64,000 nt of DNA, taken from Algoriphagus machipongonensis. GTDB taxonomy: Bacteria > Bacteroidota > Bacteroidia > Cytophagales > Cyclobacteriaceae. The stretch covers positions 1,330,501 to 1,394,500 of the forward strand of contig NZ_CM001023.1 in NCBI RefSeq assembly GCF_000166275.1, in the 5' to 3' direction. The notes beneath the pieces were generated by a model. That model had not been told where the DNA came from. It did no database searches and was given only the letters and a program-made list of their open reading frames with translations. The translations under genes were made by a program, and so were the position numbers. Positions 9,010-17,662 of this stretch are shown here, in pieces. Each line of letters starts with the position of its first letter. Position 1 is the stretch's first letter.

Positions 9010-9882
9010 TTACAGGAAGCCCATGCTTAACGTGCCTACTAGCATCAAGATTTTTGCAAAAGAGCTCAGTTTGGTGAATTGGTCTTTTCGGTCAGCTTGA
9101 TAAATTTTAAACATGAAAAAGGTGAAGAATATTCCTAGTGTCCCAAAATAGTAAAAGATCAAAGGGCGGTTTAATTTAAAAGTGACAATCAGAATAGCAC
9201 AAACAAATATTCCAGCAATCAGAAAAATGACGCTTTTAGTCCTTCGAAAACCAATGACTATGGGGAGAGTTCTACAGCCATGTTTTCTGTCCCCTTGTCG
9301 GTCCTCAATGTCTTTTATGATTTCCCGAATTAGGTTGAGAAAAAAAGCAAAGATGGCATAGGTAAGGATGAGTAATTCTGACTTCTGGTAATAAAATGCG
9401 ATCATATAGATGCTAATTCCTGTCAGGATTGCCACCGTTAGATTTCCAATAAGGGGTTCTCTTTTGAGCTGATTGCTATATAGCCAGAGTAAAAAAGCAG
9501 CTGTGAAATTTACCAGAGCTACTTTTGGAGAGACAAAGAGGCCCATGGCGATGCCGGTGAAATTTAGAATGGAGTGGAGGAATAACACCACTCTTCTTTT
9601 GATTCCTTTCCCCACGATGACTTCATGAGGTTTGTTTACATAATCAATTTTCACATCATAATAATCATTGATCATGTAACCTGCAGCAGCGATGATCACC
9701 GTGGAAAATACCATCAAATAAAGGTGATAATCCAATAAAACAGGAGTGCCATCTGAAGTAGTACGCACCAAAAAATAGGCAGTCATTATCTGTGCGAACG
9801 CCACCATCAGCAGATTAATAGGCCTGCTGATCCGAAATAACCCCTTGATAGAGACAGTTCTTTCTTTTTTGGTGGTTAACAT
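9010..9882 (-). CDS. UbiA-family prenyltransferase (DGGGP-synthase-like)
   Basis: A 290-residue polytopic membrane enzyme with 8-9 hydrophobic segments. Both UbiA Asp-rich motifs are visible: MINDYYDVKIDYVNKP (NDxxDxxxD type, about residues 72-87) in the first half and REIIKDIEDRQGDRKHG in the second, where prenyl diphosphate and magnesium bind. The form with VNKPHEVIVGK resembles the group often annotated as (geranylgeranyl)glycerol-phosphate geranylgeranyltransferase in Bacteroidota; the true acceptor there is not settled. It could equally join a quinone or other lipid pathway. Single gene, divergent from the Gfo/Idh gene. Confidence 0.85.
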   Translation of the reverse strand: MLTTKKERTVSIKGLFRISRPINLLMVAFAQIMTAYFLVRTTSDGTPVLLDYHLYLMVFSTVIIAAAGYMINDYYDVKIDYVNKPHEVIVGKGIKRRVVLFLHSILNFTGIAMGLFVSPKVALVNFTAAFLLWLYSNQLKREPLIGNLTVAILTGISIYMIAFYYQKSELLILTYAIFAFFLNLIREIIKDIEDRQGDRKHGCRTLPIVIGFRRTKSVIFLIAGIFVCAILIVTFKLNRPLIFYYFGTLGIFFTFFMFKIYQADRKDQFTKLSSFAKILMLVGTLSMGFL

Positions 9883-9975
9883 GCTGTAAAATTAGTCTAA
9901 ATCAAGGCATTATGTTGCTTTTCCAAATACAATAATTTAGAAAATCGATTTCGTAACTTTTATTACGCGGGTTTT

Positions 9976-9983
9976 TACTTTTG
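9976..9983 (+). promoter_or_regulatory. Candidate -7 box for the downstream Gfo/Idh gene
   Basis: TACTTTTG is a perfect TAnnTTTG match 38 bases before the chosen ATG. A weak ATTTCG is the only -33-like sequence upstream. Confidence 0.4.
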
Positions 9984-10020
9984 ATTATATTAAGTGGTTA
10001 AAAGCAATAACCCAAAAAAT

Positions 10021-11391
10021 ATGAAATCAGAATCAAGAAATTCCAGAAGAGATTTTCTAGCAAAAAGTGGAAGTCTACTTGCGGGATCACTTTTTATTCA
10101 CCCGATTAGTGAAGCCTTAAACCTAAGAACAAATCAAGATGAGAAGTTGAGAATAGCCATGGTTGGAACTGGTATTAGAGGCACCACCATGTATGGGAGA
10201 GATGTGATGCGAGTTTACAAAGATCAGGTAGAGTTTGTGGGGCTTTGCGATATTAACGAAGGAAGGGTGCGTTATGCTAAGGATTTTATAGGAGTTGAAT
10301 GTCCAGTATATACCGATTGTGATGAAATGATTAGTGTTGCAAAACCGGATGTGTTGATTGTCACAACAATGGATAGTACACATAGTGATTTTATCGTAAA
10401 AGGTCTCAATTCAGGCTTAAATGTGATCACGGAAAAACCAATGACTACTGATGAATTTAAATGTCAAAGCATTTTAGATGCTGAGCGAAAATCAGGAAAG
10501 AAAGTCATTGTTACATTCAATTATCGATATTCTCCCCATAGACAGAAAATCTATGAAATGCTTCGTGCTGGAGAAATAGGAGATATTACATCGGTAGATT
10601 TTCATTGGTATCTCAATACTTCCCATGGGGCTGATTACTTCAGAAGATGGCATGGCTATCGAGATAAAAGTGGAACCTTGTTGGTCCATAAATCAACTCA
10701 CCATTTTGACTTGTTGAATTGGTGGCTGAATTCTGATCCTGAAGAAGTGTATGCTTATGGAGAATTAGAGTTTTATGGTAAAAATGGTCCATACAGGGGA
10801 GAAACCTGTAGAAGCTGTGTTCATAAAGATAAATGCGATTTTTATTGGGATGTCACCAAAAGTCAGCATCTAACCAAACTCTATGTAGATAATGAAGAGT
10901 ATGATGGATACCATCGAGATGGCTGTGTATTCAGAGAAGATATTGACATTTATGATAAAATGGCGGTACAAATCCGCTATAAAAATAAAGTTCAGGTCAG
11001 CTATTCCTTGACTACATATTCTCCTTATGAGGGGTATAGAATTGCCTTTAATGGAACTAAAGGAAGGTTAGAGGCTTGGATTAAAGAAAGCCAGCCTTGG
11101 GAGGTAGAGCCTCAGGATGAAATCCGATTAACAAAGAATTTTGGAGAGACTGAAATGATTGTGGTGCCTCACGGTGGTGGTGGCCATGGTGGAGGCGATA
11201 CACGTCTTAAAGATAAGCTTTTCAAAGACCCTATGATGGCAGATCCCTACCGACAGTCTGCGGGCTCTAGAGATGGTGCTATGTCGATCTTAGTAGGAAT
11301 TGCGGCAAGGAATAGTATTGAATCTGGAAAGCCTGTGAAAGTACAGGATTTGACAGATATACCCTTAAAAGAGTCCGGAAGAGGAGCTTGA
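10021..11391 (+). CDS. Tat-exported Gfo/Idh/MocA oxidoreductase with Cys-rich insert
   Basis: A 456-residue NAD(P)-dependent oxidoreductase of the glucose-fructose-oxidoreductase superfamily, probably periplasmic. The N terminus has a twin-arginine signal, NSRRDFLAKSG, and a hydrophobic stretch. The Rossmann loop is AMVGTGIRGTTMYG and the catalytic Lys lies in ITEKPM (about residue 139). The C-terminal half holds HKSTHHFDLLNWW. An insert at about residues 263-302 has four cysteines, CxxCxxxxxC and a fourth 30 residues on, suggesting a metal or disulfide site. I chose the ATG that begins nine codons inside the longest frame (GTG), since it puts the Tat motif at the normal distance. Substrate unknown. 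GH109-type NAD-dependent glycosidases belong to the same superfamily, so a glycosidase role is possible. Confidence 0.88.
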   Translation: MKSESRNSRRDFLAKSGSLLAGSLFIHPISEALNLRTNQDEKLRIAMVGTGIRGTTMYGRDVMRVYKDQVEFVGLCDINEGRVRYAKDFIGVECPVYTDCDEMISVAKPDVLIVTTMDSTHSDFIVKGLNSGLNVITEKPMTTDEFKCQSILDAERKSGKKVIVTFNYRYSPHRQKIYEMLRAGEIGDITSVDFHWYLNTSHGADYFRRWHGYRDKSGTLLVHKSTHHFDLLNWWLNSDPEEVYAYGELEFYGKNGPYRGETCRSCVHKDKCDFYWDVTKSQHLTKLYVDNEEYDGYHRDGCVFREDIDIYDKMAVQIRYKNKVQVSYSLTTYSPYEGYRIAFNGTKGRLEAWIKESQPWEVEPQDEIRLTKNFGETEMIVVPHGGGGHGGGDTRLKDKLFKDPMMADPYRQSAGSRDGAMSILVGIAARNSIESGKPVKVQDLTDIPLKESGRGA

Positions 11392-11416
11392 TTAATAAGT
11401 ATTTTTAAAAGAACAG

Positions 11417-11450
11417 AAAGACCTTTGAGAAGTAGACTCAAAGGTCTTTT
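11417..11450 (+). terminator. Terminator after the Gfo/Idh gene
   Basis: AAAGACCTTTGAG-N7-CTCAAAGGTCTTTTTATT: a 13-bp perfect stem, short loop and T-run, between the convergent Gfo/Idh and nitrilase genes. Confidence 0.88.
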
Positions 11451-11480
11451 TATTAATAGTAAAATCTGATCAATAAAAAA

Positions 11481-12440
11481 TCATTGTTGATCGAATTTTA
11501 CAGAGGACTGCCTTTCCCGATTAACTTTCAATTGCAATACATCAGGCCTAGAGTAATGGCCAACGGGGTCAAAATTTTGTCGTTCTTCTAGAACCCTGTT
11601 GATATCCAATGTTTCGATCAAAAGTCCTTCCTTGTATTGCACCGGTTCCAAAATCCATTTCCCATCGGGCCCGGCGATGCATGATCCCCCGTCTGCCAAA
11701 TTATCAGGAGCATTCTCTATGATTTTATTGAGCTGAGGAGTGGAGGCAGGGAAATCTGATTTGCTCATTAAACTTGAAACAGAAATAACAAAAGACCGAC
11801 TTTCTTGTGCAATCATCCGAGTGATGTTTTCGGTATTCCTTACGGAGCCTGGCCAAACTGCGATATGTAGGTTTTCACCTAATCCATACAATGCGGTTCG
11901 GGCTAAAGGCATCCAGTTTTCCCAGCAATTCAACCCTCCCACGCTAAACTCCTTCAATTGGTGAACCCTTAATCCGTGCCCATCTCCAGGCGACCAGGTT
12001 AGGCGTTCATCATAGGTAGGCTGGAGTTTCCGATGAATGGATTTTATTTCGCCTTTTTGATCGATATAAACTAAAGAGCAATAAATGCTGTGCCCACCTC
12101 TGTCCAAGGGTCTTTCGATAATTCCTAAATAGATAGAAATCTGATGGGTTTTCGCTAGACTTTGAACTTCATGTAAATCACCTTTTTCAATTTGAACAGC
12201 ATTTCGTAGATAATGTGCATGGATTTCCTTTTGTACGGGATCATCCCATGCGGCTCCATTCGTAATAGCAAGCCAGAATGGATATCCAGGCAAAAGTCCT
12301 TCACCAAAAATGATCAACTCACAGTTTTCCCGTGCGGCATCCATGATTTTGGATTTCACCTTTTCTAAAGTAGCCTGTTTGTCGAGCCATACAGGAGAGA
12401 TTTGTGCCAGAGCTACTTTCAGTTGATTTGATGAGATCAT
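11481..12440 (-). CDS. Nitrilase (branch 1, carbon-nitrogen hydrolase)
   Basis: A 319-residue cytoplasmic enzyme expected to hydrolyse nitriles to carboxylic acids and ammonia. The Glu-Lys-Cys triad is visible: Glu in LIIFGEGLLPGYPFW, Lys in HRKLQPTYDERLTWSPGDG, and Cys in GGLNCWENWMPLART. The CWEN(x)MPLAR context with KLxPTxxERLxWxxGDG is typical of true nitrilases and cyanide-degrading enzymes rather than of amidase or NAD-synthase branches. I start at the ATG of MISSNQLKVALAQ: a longer frame runs 29 codons further upstream but those residues look non-coding and overlap the ROK-gene terminator. Physiological substrate unknown; neighbours give no hint. Confidence 0.9.
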   Translation of the reverse strand: MISSNQLKVALAQISPVWLDKQATLEKVKSKIMDAARENCELIIFGEGLLPGYPFWLAITNGAAWDDPVQKEIHAHYLRNAVQIEKGDLHEVQSLAKTHQISIYLGIIERPLDRGGHSIYCSLVYIDQKGEIKSIHRKLQPTYDERLTWSPGDGHGLRVHQLKEFSVGGLNCWENWMPLARTALYGLGENLHIAVWPGSVRNTENITRMIAQESRSFVISVSSLMSKSDFPASTPQLNKIIENAPDNLADGGSCIAGPDGKWILEPVQYKEGLLIETLDINRVLEERQNFDPVGHYSRPDVLQLKVNRERQSSVKFDQQ

Positions 12441-12534
12441 TTTTCTTTCAATTTGGATGAATTCTAAAAAAGTAAAAGCCTTGATGCAAAGAGACTTTAA
12501 ATTGGGGAATTTGAAAGAAGTAATCAAAAAAAAA

Positions 12535-12554
12535 GCGACCCAATATTGAGTCGC
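12535..12554 (-). terminator. Terminator of the ROK-kinase transcript (bidirectional-looking)
   Basis: GCGAC-N-CAATATTG-N-GTCGC near-palindrome with A-run on the left and T-run on the right. On the minus strand it is followed by eight T, right after the ROK gene. Confidence 0.82.
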
Positions 12555-12583
12555 ATTTTTAACTATCTAAACCAACTTATTAA

Positions 12584-13444
12584 CTAACTATTTACAGTTT
12601 CTGGTTCCACTTCCACAAGGGCTACAGCACCATGAATTCCCGTTTCATCCAATTCAGATAATAAAATCTGAAGCTTGTCCAGCACGGTAGGATAGGGGAA
12701 AGTGGTTAAATTTTTATACAAAGCATCTTTAAAGAATGGGTATGATTTTCGGATAGATCCTCCTAAAACAATCGCTTCAGGCGCTAAGGCAAAAAGGATG
12801 GTTTTGATCAATTCACCTAAATGATATCCATATTCTTCAAATGCTTTTAAGGCGATTGGATCACCTGCAGCCGCTTTTTTAGCGAGGGTTTTTGGTCTCT
12901 GGTGGTATAGATTATGGAAGAATTTTCCGCTGCAGTAATACTCGTAATTTTCATCTAAATAAGGAGCGCTGCACCACTCTCCAGCTGCAGAGGTGACCCC
13001 ACTGTACAAGTGGCCATTGATTACTATTCCTCCTCCAACACCGGTACCAAGGGTGATTCCGACTAGGTTTTTGAATTGTTTTCCAACTCCAAATTTATAC
13101 ACTCCTAAAGCGAAGCAATTTGCGTCATTATTGATAAAAACAGGTTTGGAGAATCTTTCGGTGATAAACTTTCTAAGCTCAACATGCTGGAAAGCGGGGA
13201 TATTTGCCAAGCCCAATACGATGCCTTCATTTACATCAACTAAACCGGGGATTCCTATTCCTATTCCAGAAATATCATAATCCAGGTAAGATTCAATAAA
13301 CAATGCAATTGTTTCTAATATATGCTCCTTGTCTTGATCAGCAGGGGTAGGTATTGATCTGATATCTTCTAAATGACCTTTGATCAATACACCTCCTTTG
13401 ATGCCGGTGCCTCCGATGTCCAATCCCAAAATGGCTCTTTCCAT
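12584..13444 (-). CDS. ROK-family sugar kinase
   Basis: A 286-residue cytoplasmic ATP-dependent sugar kinase. The N-terminal phosphate loop is LGLDIGGTGIKGG; the sugar-binding and catalytic region includes GIGIPGLVD and FINNDANCFALG (catalytic Asp), and the second nucleotide loop is ITLGTGVGGGIVI. The classical ROK zinc motif CxCGxxGCxE is missing, replaced by GEWCSAPYLDENYEYYCSG, a form I associate with Bacteroidota ROK kinases. It follows the NagB/PIG-L gene by 95 bases on the same strand, so glucosamine, GlcNAc, MurNAc or glucose are plausible substrates; sequence alone does not choose among them. Confidence 0.88.
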   Translation of the reverse strand: MERAILGLDIGGTGIKGGVLIKGHLEDIRSIPTPADQDKEHILETIALFIESYLDYDISGIGIGIPGLVDVNEGIVLGLANIPAFQHVELRKFITERFSKPVFINNDANCFALGVYKFGVGKQFKNLVGITLGTGVGGGIVINGHLYSGVTSAAGEWCSAPYLDENYEYYCSGKFFHNLYHQRPKTLAKKAAAGDPIALKAFEEYGYHLGELIKTILFALAPEAIVLGGSIRKSYPFFKDALYKNLTTFPYPTVLDKLQILLSELDETGIHGAVALVEVEPETVNS

Positions 13445-13539
13445 TCGATTTGGTTTACTGTTAGGTTTAAGGTTGATGGTATGTGAAATAGGATTCGGTT
13501 AATGTAGCCGAAACCTATTTCACTGGTTTTTTTTAATTT

Positions 13540-15870
13540 TTATCCAAGCATTCCTTCAATGGACTTTTCTAACTCACGAGCAGTAGCCAAGAATTCCTCC
13601 ACATTCATATCTCTGAAGAAGATCAATCCATGACTGGATCTTACTTTTGCTCTGTCATGTTGGTAAAAATAATTTTTACCTAGTAATAGTTGAATTGCGT
13701 CCAGTTGATCCACCCAAATTCTCTTCGCAACAGTACTGAATTTACCGTTGTGTGAGTAGCTTGGGAAAGAAGCATTTACCTGACTCAGGTAACAATTTGC
13801 AAAGGAATCTTCCATTACCGACATGTCACCAAGGGAAACAGGAACGATTACATTTGCTTCATGCGGTTCGAATTTAAACCAAACATTTCTATAGCCAATG
13901 ATTCTAAGGTCACTTATGTCTTTTTCTTCACCCCATTGACGTACCGCCTCAGCAGTCGCTTGAAGTACTTTGTAGTGCGTGTCAGGTCCGGATCCTTCGG
14001 GATCAAGGGTTAAGCTAATCTTAGTTGGGTTAACTTTTCTAAACATTTCCACGATCGGTTCCACGTCACGTTTCTTGTCTGGCTGTTCTGTGAAAATATC
14101 TCCTGTATAGAAACCTAGTCTCAGGTGATGTACATTTTTTACCTGTACACCAAAGTGAGCCCACACAAGTTCCTCTTCAAACTCACGGATCATTCCTTTC
14201 AACTTCTGTACTTTTGAGGAGTTTTTCTCTCCATCGTAACTTTTTCTCAAGATGCTGATTACATCATTGATTGTCTCCCGAAGCTCAGTTTTGTTTTTGA
14301 TTTCAAATACGATAATCAAAGCTCTCACCACTCGGTGACAAAGACCTCTTTTTCTCTCATCAGCATTCTCAGAAGCTACATTGGTCAAATAATGATAGAC
14401 ATCCTTATCTGTTTTTAAACTATAACCTACCTCAAAGAAATCCTCGAAGTTGACCATCTGGATTTTATCATCATCCAATAGTTTTTTGGTGTGCTGAAGT
14501 GTATCAATGACAAAAGTATTGGTCACCGCAGTAAAACCTGAAGTCAGTACAGAGAAGTGAGCTTCGTTCGTTGGGTCATGAAGTTGATTGGTGATATGTG
14601 GTAAAATACCCAGGGAAATATCGTCATGGTGAGGTCCAGTATGAAGTAATACCTCATTTTGCTCTTGTTCTAACCCTTTGGAAAGTTTCGCTTCGATACT
14701 TTTCATCACCTCATTGACTGTTCCTTCCGAAAGGTCAGGAATCAACTTGGTGTATTTATCTGCTTTTAAATCCGAAAGCTTAAGTCTATGTCCGTATTTG
14801 CCTAATTTTTTACAAAGGTCAATGACAGATCTTTCTGTTTTTTCCCAAGTCCACTCACCTTTTTCATAATAGGCATCTACAGAATCAGTTAATTTGACTG
14901 CCGCACCTTTGGTCAAGTAGAAACGGCCATTTTTAAGTTTCTGTAATACGGTAGCTGGGAAAACATTGTCTAATGGAGTCTGAAGAGAATCTTTAACAAT
15001 TCCGGCTTTTGCTTCACCCGCAGCAATAATGATTGCTACTGCTTCTGGGTTATATACAATTGTATCTAATCCGATAGTAATTACAAGTCTGTTTGCAGAA
15101 ACCTCAATTCCTCCCAAATCACCCGCTGCTACGGCCTGAGTTTCGAAATTGGTTTCGGTTAGTCTGGTTACAGAAAAAATATGTGATCCTCTTGTATTGA
15201 AGGCAATATGTCCATCAGGGCCGATTCCTCCTAGGAAGAAACCGATTCCACCTTTATCTCTAATTCTTTGCTCGTAATCCCCACACCATTTGTCTATTAA
15301 GTAGATAGACTCTTGCTGAAGTTTCTCCAAATCATTTTCTGGATCTCGGAATCTTAATGAAAGGTCCACCTTAAGATCAGGGAATACCTCTTTGAAATTC
15401 ATTCCGTTAGCCAAAGGGATTTCGTCGGAATTGATCAAAATCGCATTCTCTTTGGAAAGGCCAAATCCTTCAATGTAGAATTTGTTGACGTAATCGTAGA
15501 AGCTATTGTGCTGCTTAGAAGAGATCGGATAGAACTCATCGATTTGTACGAATGTCAAGTCTTTTAAAACCGGCTTTTTGGTATTGCCTAAGCCATATTT
15601 TTCACGAACATCTTTCCCTTTCTTATTGTCCCAATTGTCCAATAGGAATTGTGTCCATTTGATGAAAAATTCTGGGGATTTTCCAGTTGGTAAACTGATG
15701 ACACCGTTTGGGTTTTCGGCTGCCCACTCCAAAAATCGGCATGCGGTAAGCAGGCCTAATTTTGGGAAATTGTCTACTGTAAGATAAGGGATAAGGGTGC
15801 TGATCTTATCAACCCCAGATTCCTTGAGAAAACTCTTTTCTACTTCTGAAAGCGGATACTTACTTAGCAT
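13540..15870 (-). CDS. NagB-like (GlcN-6-P deaminase) domain fused to PIG-L/LmbE deacetylase domain
   Basis: A 776-residue cytoplasmic two-domain protein. Residues about 40-330 are NagB/SOL-like: SLPTGKSPEFFI, VQIDEFYPIS (Asp 111) and GGIGPDGHIAFN (Asp 219, His 221). The residue matching the ring-opening Glu148 of E. coli NagB is Thr 226. Residues about 400-770 are PIG-L/LmbE-like with TGPHHDDISLG (His 414, Asp 417) and a later PDTHYK (His 632), so the zinc site looks intact although the usual Glu after DD is Ile. Bacteroidota commonly carry this fusion annotated as glucosamine-6-phosphate deaminase. One reading is deacetylation plus deamination of an amino-sugar phosphate in one polypeptide. 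The ROK kinase gene follows it. Confidence 0.85.
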   Translation of the reverse strand: MLSKYPLSEVEKSFLKESGVDKISTLIPYLTVDNFPKLGLLTACRFLEWAAENPNGVISLPTGKSPEFFIKWTQFLLDNWDNKKGKDVREKYGLGNTKKPVLKDLTFVQIDEFYPISSKQHNSFYDYVNKFYIEGFGLSKENAILINSDEIPLANGMNFKEVFPDLKVDLSLRFRDPENDLEKLQQESIYLIDKWCGDYEQRIRDKGGIGFFLGGIGPDGHIAFNTRGSHIFSVTRLTETNFETQAVAAGDLGGIEVSANRLVITIGLDTIVYNPEAVAIIIAAGEAKAGIVKDSLQTPLDNVFPATVLQKLKNGRFYLTKGAAVKLTDSVDAYYEKGEWTWEKTERSVIDLCKKLGKYGHRLKLSDLKADKYTKLIPDLSEGTVNEVMKSIEAKLSKGLEQEQNEVLLHTGPHHDDISLGILPHITNQLHDPTNEAHFSVLTSGFTAVTNTFVIDTLQHTKKLLDDDKIQMVNFEDFFEVGYSLKTDKDVYHYLTNVASENADERKRGLCHRVVRALIIVFEIKNKTELRETINDVISILRKSYDGEKNSSKVQKLKGMIREFEEELVWAHFGVQVKNVHHLRLGFYTGDIFTEQPDKKRDVEPIVEMFRKVNPTKISLTLDPEGSGPDTHYKVLQATAEAVRQWGEEKDISDLRIIGYRNVWFKFEPHEANVIVPVSLGDMSVMEDSFANCYLSQVNASFPSYSHNGKFSTVAKRIWVDQLDAIQLLLGKNYFYQHDRAKVRSSHGLIFFRDMNVEEFLATARELEKSIEGMLG

Positions 15871-16038
15871 ACTGTTGAAACAGGTTAGTTTTTATGAAGA
15901 ATTCGTTCTAAAATCCTTATTTCCAAAGGGGTAAATAGTGCTATCTAATTCATCGCCAGTGGAAATATTAATAATTTCTCTAAAATAAAGAATAAAATTT
16001 TGTTTTTAATAAATTCGTTTATTCTTGATTTCACTAAT

Positions 16039-16046
16039 CAAATTTA
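16039..16046 (-). promoter_or_regulatory. Possible -7 box upstream of the nagB-PIG-L gene
   Basis: Minus strand reads TAAATTTG, a perfect TAnnTTTG, in the 238-base AT-rich gap upstream of the fusion gene. It implies a leader of about 160 bases. No -33 element is obvious, and AT-rich DNA gives such matches by chance. Confidence 0.25.
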
Positions 16047-16108
16047 AAAAAAGTTTTTGAATAATACGCACTTTTATAAAAATTTTAAAAAAGTACCTCT
16101 AACTATTC

Positions 16109-17563
16109 CTATAATGTTCGAGTAAAGGCAAGTTTTATTCGTGCTTGAAACTCTTCTATTACTTTAAAAATTTCCAGAAGTGTAACTGATTGGACTTTTG
16201 TCAATTGTGCCGTAGTTAGATAATTTTTGGGTTTTTCCGCTTTTTCCAAAATAAGATGTGCTTGGTTTTCTAGTCGAAAAGCCATCAGGTAATCAAAGGC
16301 ATGGGATAATTCTTGAGCTTCTCGAGGGGAAAAAACTTTCTTTTGAGTTAATTGCTCAATTCTACGTATGGTGTTCGTTTCGAAAACCAGATATTTTAAG
16401 GCATAAACCCTGACAAGATCCACAATGGGTCTCATGGTTTGTTTTAGATTGATTTGCTTTTCACCATCAATTTTTTCGGTTCTGATTTGCCTGAAAAACG
16501 TAATTGGAGGTTCAAATTGAAGCGCGTTATGACCCAAGTTGATATAAAATCGTTCGGGAGCTTGAGTTAGCAAAATTCCCATATGCTCTTTTAATTTTTC
16601 CAAAAGAGTAACTTCTCCATAAATGGCTCGGCAATCAAAAAACGTGGCGTAATTCATCGCAGTTTCCTGAGAGGCATCTTGAATCCAGGTTTCATAGTTT
16701 CTTTTCCAATGGGAAAGCGAATGAGTCCATTTGGGGTTCATCGCCATTAACTCTCCCGAGCAGAAATCTATTCCTATTTCATTGAGGGAGGTGGAAACTC
16801 TTGTTGCAAAGTCTAAAAAGTATTTCCTGACTTCTTCTCTATGATCATTGGCTTTGTCCTCATAAATGATCCCATTATCCTGATCTGTTTTTAATGTGAG
16901 TTCGCCTCTGCCTTCACTACCCAAAACAAAAAAGACAAACTTAGCAGGAGCTGGACCGATGTCTTTAAAGACTCGTTCGATAACCCGTTGAGTTATGGTA
17001 TCAGCTACTGTGGTGATAATTTGATTGACTATTCCAGCTTTCATCCCTCTGGAAAGCAACAGATGAATAATCTCTGGCATTCGTTGCCATTTATCCCTAA
17101 GCTCAGGTATCTGTCTAGATTCTTTAACAGATTGGATAAACATAAAAGGGCCTTGAGATTGCTCTGTTAATATTTTGGTTCTGCTGATCCAGCCAATGTA
17201 TTCTCCTTCTTTTTCTACCAGAAGATATCTTGACTTGGTCTGAAACATCAAAACTAAAGCTTCAAATAAATGTGCTTCATGATGGATTGCGACCATGTCT
17301 GATTCCATGATTTCAGAAACAGGGATACTTGGTGAGAGTTGCCTCGCAAGCAAACGATCACGCAAGGTAATATCAGTTAAATAACCTTCAATACTGTTTG
17401 ACGATTCTCCTATAAAAAGGCAACTGACCTTTTCTTGGGCCATTTTGATAGCGCAATCTGTAACAGAATTGTCAGAGGTAGCCATTCGTAAATGTCTGAA
17501 ATGTAAATCACTGACTCTTTTTGAGTAAAACTGATCTGCAATAAAAGTTGAGTCTGGCTCCAT
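16109..17563 (-). CDS. CBS-pair / DUF294 putative nucleotidyltransferase
   Basis: A 484-residue soluble protein. Residues about 20-150 form a tandem CBS pair (SCLFIGESSNSIEGYLTDITLRD-type repeat, then EYIGWISRTKIL). Residues about 170-330 are the DUF294 nucleotidyltransferase-like domain with FFVLGSEGRGELTLKTDQDN, the GlnD/adenylyltransferase-type GS...D.D signature. The remaining 140 residues are the DUF294 C-terminal helical domain. Homologues often have an N-terminal cyclic-nucleotide-binding domain; here an in-frame stop lies about 12 codons upstream of the ATG, so this protein truly begins at the CBS pair. Probably a nucleotide-sensing signalling protein; target unknown. Confidence 0.85.
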   Translation of the reverse strand: MEPDSTFIADQFYSKRVSDLHFRHLRMATSDNSVTDCAIKMAQEKVSCLFIGESSNSIEGYLTDITLRDRLLARQLSPSIPVSEIMESDMVAIHHEAHLFEALVLMFQTKSRYLLVEKEGEYIGWISRTKILTEQSQGPFMFIQSVKESRQIPELRDKWQRMPEIIHLLLSRGMKAGIVNQIITTVADTITQRVIERVFKDIGPAPAKFVFFVLGSEGRGELTLKTDQDNGIIYEDKANDHREEVRKYFLDFATRVSTSLNEIGIDFCSGELMAMNPKWTHSLSHWKRNYETWIQDASQETAMNYATFFDCRAIYGEVTLLEKLKEHMGILLTQAPERFYINLGHNALQFEPPITFFRQIRTEKIDGEKQINLKQTMRPIVDLVRVYALKYLVFETNTIRRIEQLTQKKVFSPREAQELSHAFDYLMAFRLENQAHLILEKAEKPKNYLTTAQLTKVQSVTLLEIFKVIEEFQARIKLAFTRTL

Positions 17564-17662
17564 TCTGTAAGTTGAAAAATACCTAATGAAATTATCTCAT
17601 TAAAACCAAAAACAAAAATTTGCATCACTACAAATCAGATAGGTGACCTAAAAGTATAATCT

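Noticed and set aside
12441..12527. Longer N terminus for the nitrilase
   Set aside because: The extra 29 residues do not look like nitrilase sequence and would put the start at the terminator of the ROK gene; the ATG of MISSNQ is adjacent to the fold's first strand.
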